Below, piece after piece: positions 1 through 5,827 of a stretch of 8,717 nucleotides of DNA. The stretch lies in assembly GCA_002293295.1 (NCBI GenBank), contig DBCY01000101.1:8814-17530 (forward strand), in the 5' to 3' direction. Made by a program: the position numbers and the translations under genes. The notes under the pieces are model-generated. The model was not told the DNA's origin, did no database searches, and was given only the letters and a program-made list of their open reading frames with translations. This DNA comes from Ruminococcus sp. UBA946. Its GTDB lineage: Bacteria; Bacillota; Clostridia; Oscillospirales; Ruminococcaceae. Within the stretch, counting starts at the first letter, position 1; every line of letters begins with the position of its first letter.

Positions 1-44
1 GAGCCGATAACCAGCACTTTTTTTATATCGCTTCTCAACGGCAT
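1..44 (-). CDS. carB: Carbamoyl-phosphate synthase large subunit, N-terminal fragment
   Basis: Only the first 14 codons plus two bases lie in the window; the gene continues past the left edge. The reading MPLRSDIKKVLVIG matches the start of the CarB family (MPKRxDIxKxLVIGSGP), which leads into the first ATP-grasp half. CarB makes carbamoyl phosphate from bicarbonate, ATP and ammonia, with the ammonia normally delivered by CarA. I chose the ATG at 44 because a GGAG (complement of 51-54) lies 6 nt upstream and because MPLR aligns with the family's usual MPKR start. In-frame ATGs at 56 and 77 exist but have weaker ribosome sites. It lies 62 nt downstream of carA, as expected for a carAB pair. 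Identification is from the N-terminus and context only. Confidence 0.85.
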   Translation of the reverse strand, partial: MPLRSDIKKVLVIG

Positions 45-45
45 A

Positions 46-77
46 TAAAACTCCATTCCGCCGCTTAATAACGGCAT
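46..77 (-). repeat. Small imperfect duplication at the carB start
   Basis: On the minus strand, GTTTTAT-GCCGTTATTAAGCG (from about 83 downwards) is echoed by GTTTTATATGCCGTTGAGAAGCG, which spans the carB start. The upstream copy has its own ATG-CCG-TT at 77, in frame with carB, and would add 11 residues (MPLLSGGMEFY). It lacks a good ribosome site, so I treat it as a remnant of a local duplication rather than the true start. Confidence 0.5.
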
Positions 78-106
78 AAAACTTTATTTAGTACAAACAG
101 CAACAG

Positions 107-1207
107 TTATCTTTTACCGGTCAAGGAAAGAAACTCATCATACAAAAGCGCCGTATTCTGCGGTCCGCCGCTCTGTTCGGGTATAAACTGGACGGAAAAC
201 GCAGGTAAGTTTATATATGAAATACCTTCGGCGGTCTTATCGTTTCCGTTAATATGCGTAATTTTCATTTCAGCTTTGTCAATGCTTCCGGGAATAACTG
301 AGTAGTTATGATTCTGAGAAGTAACATATGTTTTGCCTGTTAAAAGGTTTAATACAGGCTGGTTTGCCCCGTGATGACCGTGCCTTAGTTTCTCAGGCAT
401 AGCGCCGCCCGCCATTGCCATAAGAATATGCCCCAGTCCTATACCGAAGGACGCCAATTTCCTTTCGTTCAGCTCCCTTATAACAGCGGTGACCTTTTCA
501 CATTCGTCAGGGTTTCCCGGACCGTCCGAATATAATATCCCGTCATGCTCCCCTGCCAGTATTTCCTCCGCCGGAGTAAACGCGGGATAAACAGTGACAT
601 TGCACCCCCTGTATATAAGCTCTTTCAGAATGCTTTTCCGGCATCCCAGATCCAGTACGGCAATATCATATAATGCATGTTCATATGTGTAGGTTTCTTT
701 AACCGGAACGGTACAGCTGCCGACCGCATCCTTTATTTTATATTCATTAAGCTGTTTTAACAGGCTTTCCTTGTTTTCATATACATTTTCCGTGGTAATA
801 ACGGCGTTAATACTGCCGTGTTCGCGTATGATTCTCGTAAGGCAGCGCGTGTCTATATCATATATTCCTATAACGTTATGCTTTTTCAGAAATCCGTCTA
901 TATTTCCCTCGGAACGGAAATTTGAGGGAGCATCGCACCATTCTCTGACAACATATCCAGAGGCGTATACCTTTCCGGATTCATAATCCTGTTCATTAAC
1001 CCCGTAGTTACCGATAAGGGGAAATGTCTGAGTTATTATCTGACCGAAATATGAGCCGTCGGTTAAGGTTTCCTGATAACCGACCATAGATGTAGTAAAA
1101 ACCGACTCCCCTATTGCCGTTCCTTTTGCCCCGAAGGATTTACCTTCGAAAATACGCCCGTTTCTGAGCATTAGATACGCCTTTTCGCTATGGTTAAATA
1201 AAGACAT
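107..1207 (-). CDS. carA: Carbamoyl-phosphate synthase small subunit with a degenerate glutaminase site
   Basis: At 366 residues this is the normal length for CarA, which hydrolyses glutamine and channels ammonia to CarB. The N-terminal domain is intact: GYQETLTDGSY at about 44-53, PLIGNYG at 63-69 and DIDTRCLTRIIREHGSIN at 117-134. The C-terminal class I amidotransferase fold is recognisable from SDGPGNP at 227-233, GHHGANQPV at 277-285, TSQNH at 296-300 and VQFIPE at 339-344. The catalytic residues are not intact. The family's FGICLGHQ is FGIGLGHI, so the nucleophile Cys is Gly257 and the Gln-binding Gln is Ile261. HPE is IPE, so the catalytic His is Ile342, while Glu344 remains. QNHG is QNHN (Asn301). 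Gln-dependent activity should be absent; the protein may act as a structural partner of CarB in an ammonia-dependent enzyme. The start is supported by GGGAGG 7 nt upstream. carB follows and hepn precedes it by 26 nt. Family assignment is certain; loss of function is inferred from known active-site residues. Confidence 0.95.
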   Translation of the reverse strand: MSLFNHSEKAYLMLRNGRIFEGKSFGAKGTAIGESVFTTSMVGYQETLTDGSYFGQIITQTFPLIGNYGVNEQDYESGKVYASGYVVREWCDAPSNFRSEGNIDGFLKKHNVIGIYDIDTRCLTRIIREHGSINAVITTENVYENKESLLKQLNEYKIKDAVGSCTVPVKETYTYEHALYDIAVLDLGCRKSILKELIYRGCNVTVYPAFTPAEEILAGEHDGILYSDGPGNPDECEKVTAVIRELNERKLASFGIGLGHILMAMAGGAMPEKLRHGHHGANQPVLNLLTGKTYVTSQNHNYSVIPGSIDKAEMKITHINGNDKTAEGISYINLPAFSVQFIPEQSGGPQNTALLYDEFLSLTGKR

Positions 1208-1233
1208 TAGCTTTCCTCCCGGTGTGTTTAATA

Positions 1234-1668
1234 CTAATTACAATTTATTTCATTATCGCAGTAATCGGCTAGTTTCCCGCATATGTCCAAGGCTTTTATT
1301 ATTTCGTTCTCTGTCGTTAAAAATGTGTTTTTATATCTTGCTGAAGCTTCCCACATATTAAATTTATAAGCATTTTGACTTATTTCATCCAGTATAGATT
1401 TTAATTCCTGTATATTTATAAACATAACGCCTTTTTCAATTATATTCAATAAAATATTAATATTTAGCTGTAAAGGATGCTTTTCTATAAAAGCTTCACC
1501 TTTTAGTTCAATAAGTCCCTTTAAAAAGAATTCCATTGTTTGCTGTAATTCAAAACAAGCTTTCCGAATATTCGCTTCAGTCATATCCGGTTCGCATAAT
1601 TTTGAAGTATTAAAAGCAGTTTTGGCGTGTTCAAAAGATACTTTCGCATTATTAATCAACATACTCAT
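1234..1668 (-). CDS. HEPN domain protein, partner of the upstream nucleotidyltransferase
   Basis: This 144-residue, mostly helical protein fits the HEPN family that pairs with minimal nucleotidyltransferases (MNT). Visible family traits are a helix reading ACFELQQTMEFFLKGLIELKG (residues 37-57; the family shows a QQ-x-xE-x-x-LKA pattern), a H64-P-L segment in the place of the usual HDL, and ARYKNT at 110-115 corresponding to the RYP region before the last helix. Known HEPN/MNT pairs act as toxin-antitoxin systems in which the MNT modifies the HEPN RNase, but I do not see the RNase signature Arg-x(4-6)-His here, so RNase activity is doubtful. The start overlaps the mnt gene by 17 nt, and AAAGGAG inside the end of mnt lies 9 nt upstream of the ATG, so translational coupling is likely. 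The DNA is clearly AT-richer than the pyr genes (for example 14 G+C in 1381-1440 against 28 in 421-480). Confidence 0.8.
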   Translation of the reverse strand: MSMLINNAKVSFEHAKTAFNTSKLCEPDMTEANIRKACFELQQTMEFFLKGLIELKGEAFIEKHPLQLNINILLNIIEKGVMFINIQELKSILDEISQNAYKFNMWEASARYKNTFLTTENEIIKALDICGKLADYCDNEINCN

Positions 1669-2059
1669 AAATAACAGCTCCTTTCATAATTTTTTGATAT
1701 ATGGCATCCTTTTCGCTTATCTGTTCGAACCATACAATATCCGATGAGCCTTTCGTATGAAATAAAACCGCATTTTCAACAATCTGAGCCTTGTTAATGT
1801 CATTCAGTTCAATCGCTAAATCTATATCCGAATCAATATGACAGCTTTGGTTTACCGATGAACCGAATAAAATTATTTTTGAGCAGTTCCGGATTATATC
1901 ATCCGTATGAATTATATTATCCACTATCCTTTGTTTTAAGGGATGAATCCTTGTTCTTTTAAGACTGGTACTGCCTTTTTCATAATGTTCAGGAAGAATA
2001 TCCCAAAAATAAAATATATGCTCTTCGCAGAACTGCTTAAACGTCTTCTCCATAAACAT
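1652..2059 (-). CDS. Minimal nucleotidyltransferase (MNT, MntA-like)
   Basis: This 135-residue protein carries the MNT active-site motif GS-x10-DxD: G66-S67 and D78-I-D80. A likely third carboxylate is D107 in GSSDIVW. MNT proteins transfer nucleotides, in characterised cases AMP, to partner proteins, and typically sit next to a HEPN gene. Here the HEPN gene follows with a 17-nt overlap. An N-terminal extension of about 60 residues before the catalytic motif is rich in charged and aromatic residues and I cannot assign it. AGGAGG lies 7 nt upstream of the chosen ATG; a second in-frame ATG two codons later is less well placed. The gene lies 65 nt downstream of pyrF on the same strand, with no visible promoter or terminator between, so it is likely transcribed with the pyrimidine operon. 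It is AT-rich compared with its neighbours, which suggests acquisition by transfer. Antitoxin function is inferred from family context only. Confidence 0.85.
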   Translation of the reverse strand: MFMEKTFKQFCEEHIFYFWDILPEHYEKGSTSLKRTRIHPLKQRIVDNIIHTDDIIRNCSKIILFGSSVNQSCHIDSDIDLAIELNDINKAQIVENAVLFHTKGSSDIVWFEQISEKDAIYQKIMKGAVIYEYVD

Positions 2060-2124
2060 AACGAATCCTCCTGTAACCCTAAACGATATGTCAAATCTGG
2101 CAACCCATTAATAACAGCTAACTG

Positions 2125-3048
2125 CTATTTGCTGATAGCCATCCGCAATTCCTCTTTCATCCGAAGGGCTTCGCGTCTTGCGGCTCCCGCAAAATCCCTC
2201 TCATCACACTTTTCGTTCAAATACGCACACATAACAGCCCTTGACGAATTCACAACTGCGCCGAGTCCGTTTTCATCAAACCCCTTGGCGGCTCCTTCGC
2301 CGCCGCCGCCCTGCACGCCGTAACCGGGAATAAGGAAGAAGGTATGGGGAAGTTTTTTTCTGAGTTCGGCAAGCTGCCCGGGATAAGTGGCGCCGACCAC
2401 CGCGCCTACGCATGAATATCCGTATTTACCGATACTGTCCGCTCCCCATTCCCCGCACATATCTCCCACAGCTCCGTAAACCGTACTGCCGTTTTCAAGT
2501 ATTTTATCCTGCAGCTCTCCGCTTGACTTATTGGATGTCTTGACAAGCACGAATATTCCCTTGTCATTTTTTTTGCAGATTTCAGTCAAAGGCAGAATCC
2601 CGTCGGTGCCGAGGTATCCGTTTACTGTAAGAGCGTCGGCTCCGAAAGCTTCGGTTTCTTCACCGAAAACCTCTGTGACTCCAAGGTATGCGTTTGCATA
2701 AGCCTCCATTGTGGCGCCGATGTCGTTCCTTTTGCCGTCGACGATAACATACATACCTTTCTTTTGAGCATACTTTATGGTTTTATAAAGCGTTCTGACA
2801 CCATGCCAGCCGTACATTTCATAATATGCCGACTGGGGTTTGACAGCCGGTACAATATCGCATAAGGAATCGATTATTGCCTTATTGAATTTCCATACGG
2901 CATGTGCCGCTCCTTTTAATCCCCCGCCTTTTTCCTCAAACGAACGCTCCCTTATAAATCCGGGAATAAATTCAAGCTTGGGGTCAAGACCGGCAACAGT
3001 CGGGTTTTTTGTCTCGGTAATTCTTTCGATAAGCCTGTCCAGTGACAT
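2125..3048 (-). CDS. pyrF: Orotidine 5'-phosphate decarboxylase, type 2
   Basis: This enzyme decarboxylates OMP to UMP, the last step of de novo pyrimidine synthesis, in the cytoplasm. At 307 residues it is of the longer type-2 subfamily (bacterial type-1 enzymes are around 230-240). Visible motifs are VAGLDPKLEFIPG at 18-30, the catalytic DGKRNDIG at 104-111 (Asp104, Lys106, Asp109 as the charge array), TVNGYLGTDG at 141-150, VKTSNKSSGELQ at 169-180, the phosphate-binding loop PGYGVQGGG at 241-249, and NSSRAV at 267-272. The start is supported by AAGGAAG about 8 nt upstream. It lies 23 nt after pyrC in the same direction, so co-transcription from the pyrR promoter is likely. The next gene downstream is the HEPN/MNT cassette, which breaks the otherwise biosynthetic order. 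Confidence 0.96.
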   Translation of the reverse strand: MSLDRLIERITETKNPTVAGLDPKLEFIPGFIRERSFEEKGGGLKGAAHAVWKFNKAIIDSLCDIVPAVKPQSAYYEMYGWHGVRTLYKTIKYAQKKGMYVIVDGKRNDIGATMEAYANAYLGVTEVFGEETEAFGADALTVNGYLGTDGILPLTEICKKNDKGIFVLVKTSNKSSGELQDKILENGSTVYGAVGDMCGEWGADSIGKYGYSCVGAVVGATYPGQLAELRKKLPHTFFLIPGYGVQGGGGEGAAKGFDENGLGAVVNSSRAVMCAYLNEKCDERDFAGAARREALRMKEELRMAISK

Positions 3049-3071
3049 TAAAACACTTCCTTTTGAATATT

Positions 3072-4334
3072 TTATTCATCCTTATTTTTATAACGGACAA
3101 TCCCGTCTGTAATTGTATAAATGCATTTACCCTTTAATTTTTCCCCCTTAAAGGCGCTGTTGCATGATTTAGAGCGGAATTTTCCGGGCTGGACTGTCCA
3201 CTCCTTATCTGTGTCAATAAGCGCAATTTCAGTTTCGGAGCCGGTTATTATTTCAGGTATATAAGCATTAATCAGCTTTCTCGGATTATAGGACATAAGC
3301 CTGACAATATCAGCCAGAGACATTTTACCGGTATGGTAAAATACCGTAAGCATCACCGCAAGGGATGTTTCAAGCCCGATTACGCCGTTAGGGGCATTGT
3401 AAAAATCAGCCTTTTCTTCTTTGGTATGAGGAGCATGGTCGGTCACAATACAATCTATTGTACCATCGAGAACCGCGTTATAAACGGCAGCTCTGTCCTC
3501 CTCGGTTCTGAGAGGGGGATTCATTCTGTAATCCGCGTCAAGCGATGACAGTTTATTTTCAGTAAGCGTAAAATAGTGCGGACAGGTTTCACAGGTTACT
3601 TTAACACCCCGCGCCTTTGCCGCACGTATAATTCCTATGCTTCCTTTTGTGGATACATGGCAAATATGAACCCTTGCCGGAACAGAAGCGGCAAGTGCGA
3701 TTTCCCTTGCTGTAACATAATCCTCGGAGGCTCTGTCCATACCCTTAACGCCCAGCGTTTCAGATACGGCGCCCTTATTTATAATACCGCCGTCAATAAT
3801 ATCAAGGTCCTCGCAGTGCGAAGCCACAAGGATACCGTCTTTATCCGCCGTTTCAAGCGCACGGCGCATAATTTCCGCATTTTTTACCGGACGTCCGTCA
3901 TCCGATATGATTTTAACCCCAAGTTTTGAGTAGTCATATATATTTTTCCCGTCCATGCTTTGAGTAATGCATCCGACGGGGAAAATACGAACCCCCGTAT
4001 CACGTCCCTTATCAAGAATGTATTCAACAACCTCAGTATTATCGGCAGGTGGATTCGTGTTCGGCATACAGGCAACAGCCGTAATCCCGCCCGCGAGAGC
4101 GGCTTCGCAGCCGGTAAGAATGTCCTCCTTATGCGTAAACCCGGGGTCTCTGAAATGGACATGCATATCAAATAATCCGGGAATGGCAGTCAGCTTATAA
4201 TTTCCGTCAATTATTCTATCAGCTTTATAATCAAGCGATTTCCCGATTTTATTTATAATACCGTCAGATATATAAATATCAATATAATCGGGTTCATCCA
4301 TTATCTTAACGTTTTTTATCAGCAAACTGCTCAT
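3072..4334 (-). CDS. pyrC: Dihydroorotase, class I
   Basis: A zinc metalloenzyme of the amidohydrolase superfamily that cyclises N-carbamoyl-L-aspartate to dihydroorotate. At 420 residues it is the usual class I length. Metal and substrate residues are all visible: PGLFDMHVHFRDPG at 52-65 (His58, His60, Arg62), ISDDGRPV at 143-150 (Asp145/Asp146, metal-bridging position), SHCED at 172-176 (His173), HICHVST at 223-229 (His226), and VTDHAPHT at 297-304 (catalytic Asp299). MNPPLR at 271-276 and NGVIGLET at 316-323 are also typical. This should therefore be an active dihydroorotase rather than a PyrC' pseudo-enzyme. The start has GGGGTG 5 nt upstream. It sits 16 nt after pyrR and 23 nt before pyrF. 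Confidence 0.97.
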   Translation of the reverse strand: MSSLLIKNVKIMDEPDYIDIYISDGIINKIGKSLDYKADRIIDGNYKLTAIPGLFDMHVHFRDPGFTHKEDILTGCEAALAGGITAVACMPNTNPPADNTEVVEYILDKGRDTGVRIFPVGCITQSMDGKNIYDYSKLGVKIISDDGRPVKNAEIMRRALETADKDGILVASHCEDLDIIDGGIINKGAVSETLGVKGMDRASEDYVTAREIALAASVPARVHICHVSTKGSIGIIRAAKARGVKVTCETCPHYFTLTENKLSSLDADYRMNPPLRTEEDRAAVYNAVLDGTIDCIVTDHAPHTKEEKADFYNAPNGVIGLETSLAVMLTVFYHTGKMSLADIVRLMSYNPRKLINAYIPEIITGSETEIALIDTDKEWTVQPGKFRSKSCNSAFKGEKLKGKCIYTITDGIVRYKNKDE

Positions 4335-4350
4335 ATTATCACCCCGTTTC

Positions 4351-4890
4351 TTATTCCGTTATGACAGCCATATCACAGCCGTCAATTTCATCCATCATCA
4401 CCCTGACCGATTCATCCAGAGAAGTCGGTACGTTTTTTCCGATATAGTCGGGGCGTATTGGCAGTTCCCTGTGTCCCCTGTCGATAAGCGCCGCAAGCTG
4501 TATGCTTTTCGGTCTTCCCCGTTTCATAACTGCTTCAATTGCCGCCCTTGAGCTTCTGCCGGTAAAAACCACGTCGTCGACAAGGATGACGCGTTTGCCC
4601 TTAACATCAAACGGAATATCGGTTCTGTCGCATTCAGCCGAATATTTTTCATCGTCCCTGTATGCCGTAATATCAAGTGTTCCGAGTTCGGGGGAAACTC
4701 CCTCAATTTCGTAAAGCTTTGCGGCTATTCTTCCGGCTATATAAACGCCCCTTGACATTACGCCGATAATGCAAAGCCCTTCGGCTCCTTTATTTCTTTC
4801 AATAATTTCATAGGATATTCTTGAAATTGCCCGTTTCATAGAATTTTTATCCATGATTACAGCTTTAAAGGCACTGGGATTCTCCGGCAT
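4351..4890 (-). CDS. pyrR: PyrR: pyr operon RNA-binding attenuator / uracil phosphoribosyltransferase
   Basis: PyrR binds a hairpin in pyr mRNA when UMP or UTP is high, so that the downstream terminator forms; many homologues also convert uracil and PRPP to UMP. With my chosen start it has 179 residues, like characterised PyrRs. Visible are the PRPP loop VILVDDVVFTGRSSRAA at 101-117, DITAYRDD at 73-80, and the family-specific DRGHRELPIRPDYIGKNVPTS stretch at about 137-157, which includes basic residues used in RNA binding. I prefer the ATG at 4890 because GGAGAG lies just upstream. The longer reading from 4908 adds six residues (MCGEFF) but has no ribosome site and no counterpart in homologues known to me. 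It is the first gene of the operon, and its target hairpin is present in its own leader (5130-5160), so it is likely autoregulated. Confidence 0.95.
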   Translation of the reverse strand: MPENPSAFKAVIMDKNSMKRAISRISYEIIERNKGAEGLCIIGVMSRGVYIAGRIAAKLYEIEGVSPELGTLDITAYRDDEKYSAECDRTDIPFDVKGKRVILVDDVVFTGRSSRAAIEAVMKRGRPKSIQLAALIDRGHRELPIRPDYIGKNVPTSLDESVRVMMDEIDGCDMAVITE

Positions 4891-5007
4891 AAAAAACTCT
4901 CCGCACATTTTACAAATTATGAGTATTTATCATAAATTCAAGGTAAATTAACAATACATGAAAATTATTCTGCTTGTCTTTTCGGTAAGCTTTATCCGGT
5001 AACCCGT

Positions 5008-5044
5008 ATAAAAATACCCGTCCGCGAATCAACACAGACAGGTA
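5008..5044 (-). terminator. Attenuator terminator in the pyr leader
   Basis: On the minus strand a 12-bp stem (5044-5033 pairing with 5026-5015, including three G-U pairs) closes a 6-nt loop, UUGAUU, and is followed directly by five U (5014-5010). It lies about 130 nt into the pyr transcript and 118 nt before the pyrR start, so it would stop transcription before the genes. Its 5' strand can also pair with the 3' side of the PyrR-binding hairpin, which is the logic of attenuation. Confidence 0.8.
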
Positions 5045-5064
5045 ATAATAAACCGCAATATTTA

Positions 5065-5103
5065 TACGGCTTCACTGTAATAAAGCTTTCAGCTTAAGCC
5101 GTA
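5065..5103 (-). other. Intervening hairpin in the pyr leader
   Basis: TACGGCTT (5103-5096) and AAGCCGTA (5072-5065) form a perfect 8-bp stem around a 23-nt loop. It is not followed by a U-run, so it is not a terminator. It lies between the PyrR-binding hairpin and the terminator and could fold inside the long-range antiterminator. The role is inferred from position only. Confidence 0.55.
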
Positions 5104-5129
5104 CCATATAAAAGCTTACTAAATGACTG

Positions 5130-5160
5130 CCTTGTAAATCTCACAGGATTAACTTAAAGG
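5130..5160 (-). promoter_or_regulatory. PyrR-binding hairpin (anti-antiterminator)
   Basis: The minus-strand RNA contains AAUCCUGUGAGAUU at 5150-5137, which fits the published PyrR consensus ARUCCNGNGAGGYU at 13 of 14 positions. It folds as stem AAUC/GAUU with hexaloop CUGUGA, extended through a U-U mismatch by two more pairs (GU/AC), then by a lower CCUU/AAGG stem with a UAA bulge on the 5' side, as in the known PyrR sites. The segment UACAAGGCAG (5136-5127), which includes the 3' side of this hairpin, can pair with CUGUCUGUG (5041-5033), the 5' strand of the terminator, with a single bulged A. PyrR binding would stabilise this hairpin, prevent that pairing and allow termination. Confidence 0.85.
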
Positions 5161-5177
5161 TTGTCTAAGCCTTTAAC

Positions 5178-5206
5178 AGTATATCACATTCTGAATTTGC
5201 TGTCAA
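5178..5206 (-). promoter_or_regulatory. Sigma-A promoter of the pyr operon
   Basis: TTGACA (5206-5201) and TATACT (5183-5178) are separated by exactly 17 bp on the minus strand. The predicted start is near 5171, giving a leader of about 280 nt that begins just before the PyrR hairpin. This is the only strong promoter I see for the leftward genes. Confidence 0.88.
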
Positions 5207-5267
5207 CTGTTTTTTGTATATTTTTACACAAAAGAATCAATAACGCAGTTTAAACAGATAAAAAATA

Positions 5268-5296
5268 TAGACAATGCGTAAGTAATATGCTATAAT
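5268..5296 (+). promoter_or_regulatory. Sigma-A promoter of the lrp-aminotransferase unit
   Basis: TAGACA (5268-5273) and TATAAT (5291-5296) are separated by 17 bp. The predicted start is near 5303, about 45 nt before the regulator gene. It diverges from the pyr promoter, with roughly 60 bp between the two -35 boxes; that gap is AT-rich with no clear site. Confidence 0.85.
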
Positions 5297-5306
5297 GTAT
5301 ATTATA
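5291..5306. promoter_or_regulatory. Candidate operator palindrome over the -10 box
   Basis: TATAAT-GTAT-ATTATA is an inverted repeat with 6-bp arms that overlaps the -10 box and the expected transcription start. A regulator bound here would block RNA polymerase; the adjacent Lrp-type gene is the obvious candidate. The arms are AT-only and partly explained by the -10 box itself, so this may be chance. Confidence 0.3.
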
Positions 5307-5312
5307 ATTTTG

Positions 5313-5325
5313 GCGGCTTCGCCGC
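5313..5325 (+). other. Short GC-rich hairpin in the 5' leader of the lrp gene
   Basis: GCGGC-TTC-GCCGC is a perfect 5-bp stem with a 3-nt loop, lying about 10 nt after the predicted transcript start and 10 nt before the GGAGG ribosome site. No U-run follows, so it is not a terminator; a 5' mRNA-stabilising role is possible. Confidence 0.45.
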
Positions 5326-5347
5326 TCTGAAACCGGAGGATACTGCA

Positions 5348-5827
5348 ATGGATACTATTATACGCCTTTTAAAGCAAAACGCCCGCCTGACAAGCAGGGA
5401 GCTTGCCGCCATGACAGGACTTGCCGAAGCCGCGGTTGAAGAAAAAATTAAGGAGTATGAGCAAAACGGCGCAATTGTCGGTTACTCCGCCATTGTTAAC
5501 GATGATTTGGCAGACAAGGACAGCGTTACCGCCTTTATCGAAGTTAAGGTGACGCCTAAAGCCGACTGCGGCTTTGACGATATTGCTAAAACGATTATGA
5601 TGTATGACGAGGTTGAGAGCCTGACCTTAATGTCGGGAGCCTTTGACCTTGCAGTAACAATAAGCGGAACGAATTATAAGGAAATCGCCTTGTTCGTGGC
5701 TCAGAGGCTTTCCACGATTGACGGTGTCATCTCGACATCGACGCACTTTTTCCTGAAAAAATACAAGGATAAAGGTATTTTTATCGAAGATGAGCAGAGG
5801 GATGAAAGGAGCTTTGTTTCTCCATGA
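5348..5827 (+). CDS. Lrp/AsnC-family transcriptional regulator
   Basis: This 159-residue protein has the standard layout of the family. An N-terminal winged helix-turn-helix spans about residues 3-45 (LLKQNARLTSRELAAMTGL, then an EEKIKEYEQNGAIVGY recognition and wing region). A C-terminal RAM ligand-binding/oligomerisation domain spans about 60-140, with the GAFDLAVTI core at 97-105. Such proteins sense amino acids and control their metabolism. GGAGG lies 8 nt upstream of the ATG. The gene overlaps the aminotransferase by 4 nt (ATGA), so the two are translationally coupled; the pairing resembles the Bacillus alaR-alaT arrangement of an Lrp-type regulator with an alanine aminotransferase. Autoregulation and alanine as ligand are inferences from that resemblance. 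The acidic tail after residue 140 is not part of the conserved domain. Confidence 0.92.
   Translation: MDTIIRLLKQNARLTSRELAAMTGLAEAAVEEKIKEYEQNGAIVGYSAIVNDDLADKDSVTAFIEVKVTPKADCGFDDIAKTIMMYDEVESLTLMSGAFDLAVTISGTNYKEIALFVAQRLSTIDGVISTSTHFFLKKYKDKGIFIEDEQRDERSFVSP

Noticed and set aside
2089..2094. A perfect TTGACA on the minus strand upstream of the mnt gene, as a cassette promoter
   Set aside because: Seventeen bases further the sequence is GGAGGA, the ribosome site, not a -10 box; no TATAAT-like hexamer lies at a suitable distance.
1671..2120. ATAACAGCT present at 1671-1679 and 2111-2119 as possible target-site duplication of the HEPN/MNT cassette
   Set aside because: One copy lies inside the mnt/hepn overlap rather than at the cassette edge, and nine AT-rich bases can recur by chance.
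1943..3112. Plus-strand frames at 1943-2323 and 2840-3112
   Set aside because: They overlap mnt, pyrF and pyrC on the opposite strand and read as low-complexity or proline/serine-rich shadow peptides.
3333..4200. Several plus-strand and alternate-frame open frames of 71-117 codons opposite pyrC
   Set aside because: They lie entirely inside the well-supported pyrC, lack ribosome sites and recognisable domains, and are shadows of its codon pattern.
4891..4908. Longer PyrR start at 4908 (adds six residues)
   Set aside because: No Shine-Dalgarno before it, whereas GGAGAG precedes the ATG at 4890; the added residues have no counterpart in the family as I know it.
5313..5325. GC-rich hairpin as a terminator for either strand
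   Set aside because: Neither strand has a U-run directly after the stem; it lies just downstream of the plus-strand promoter.
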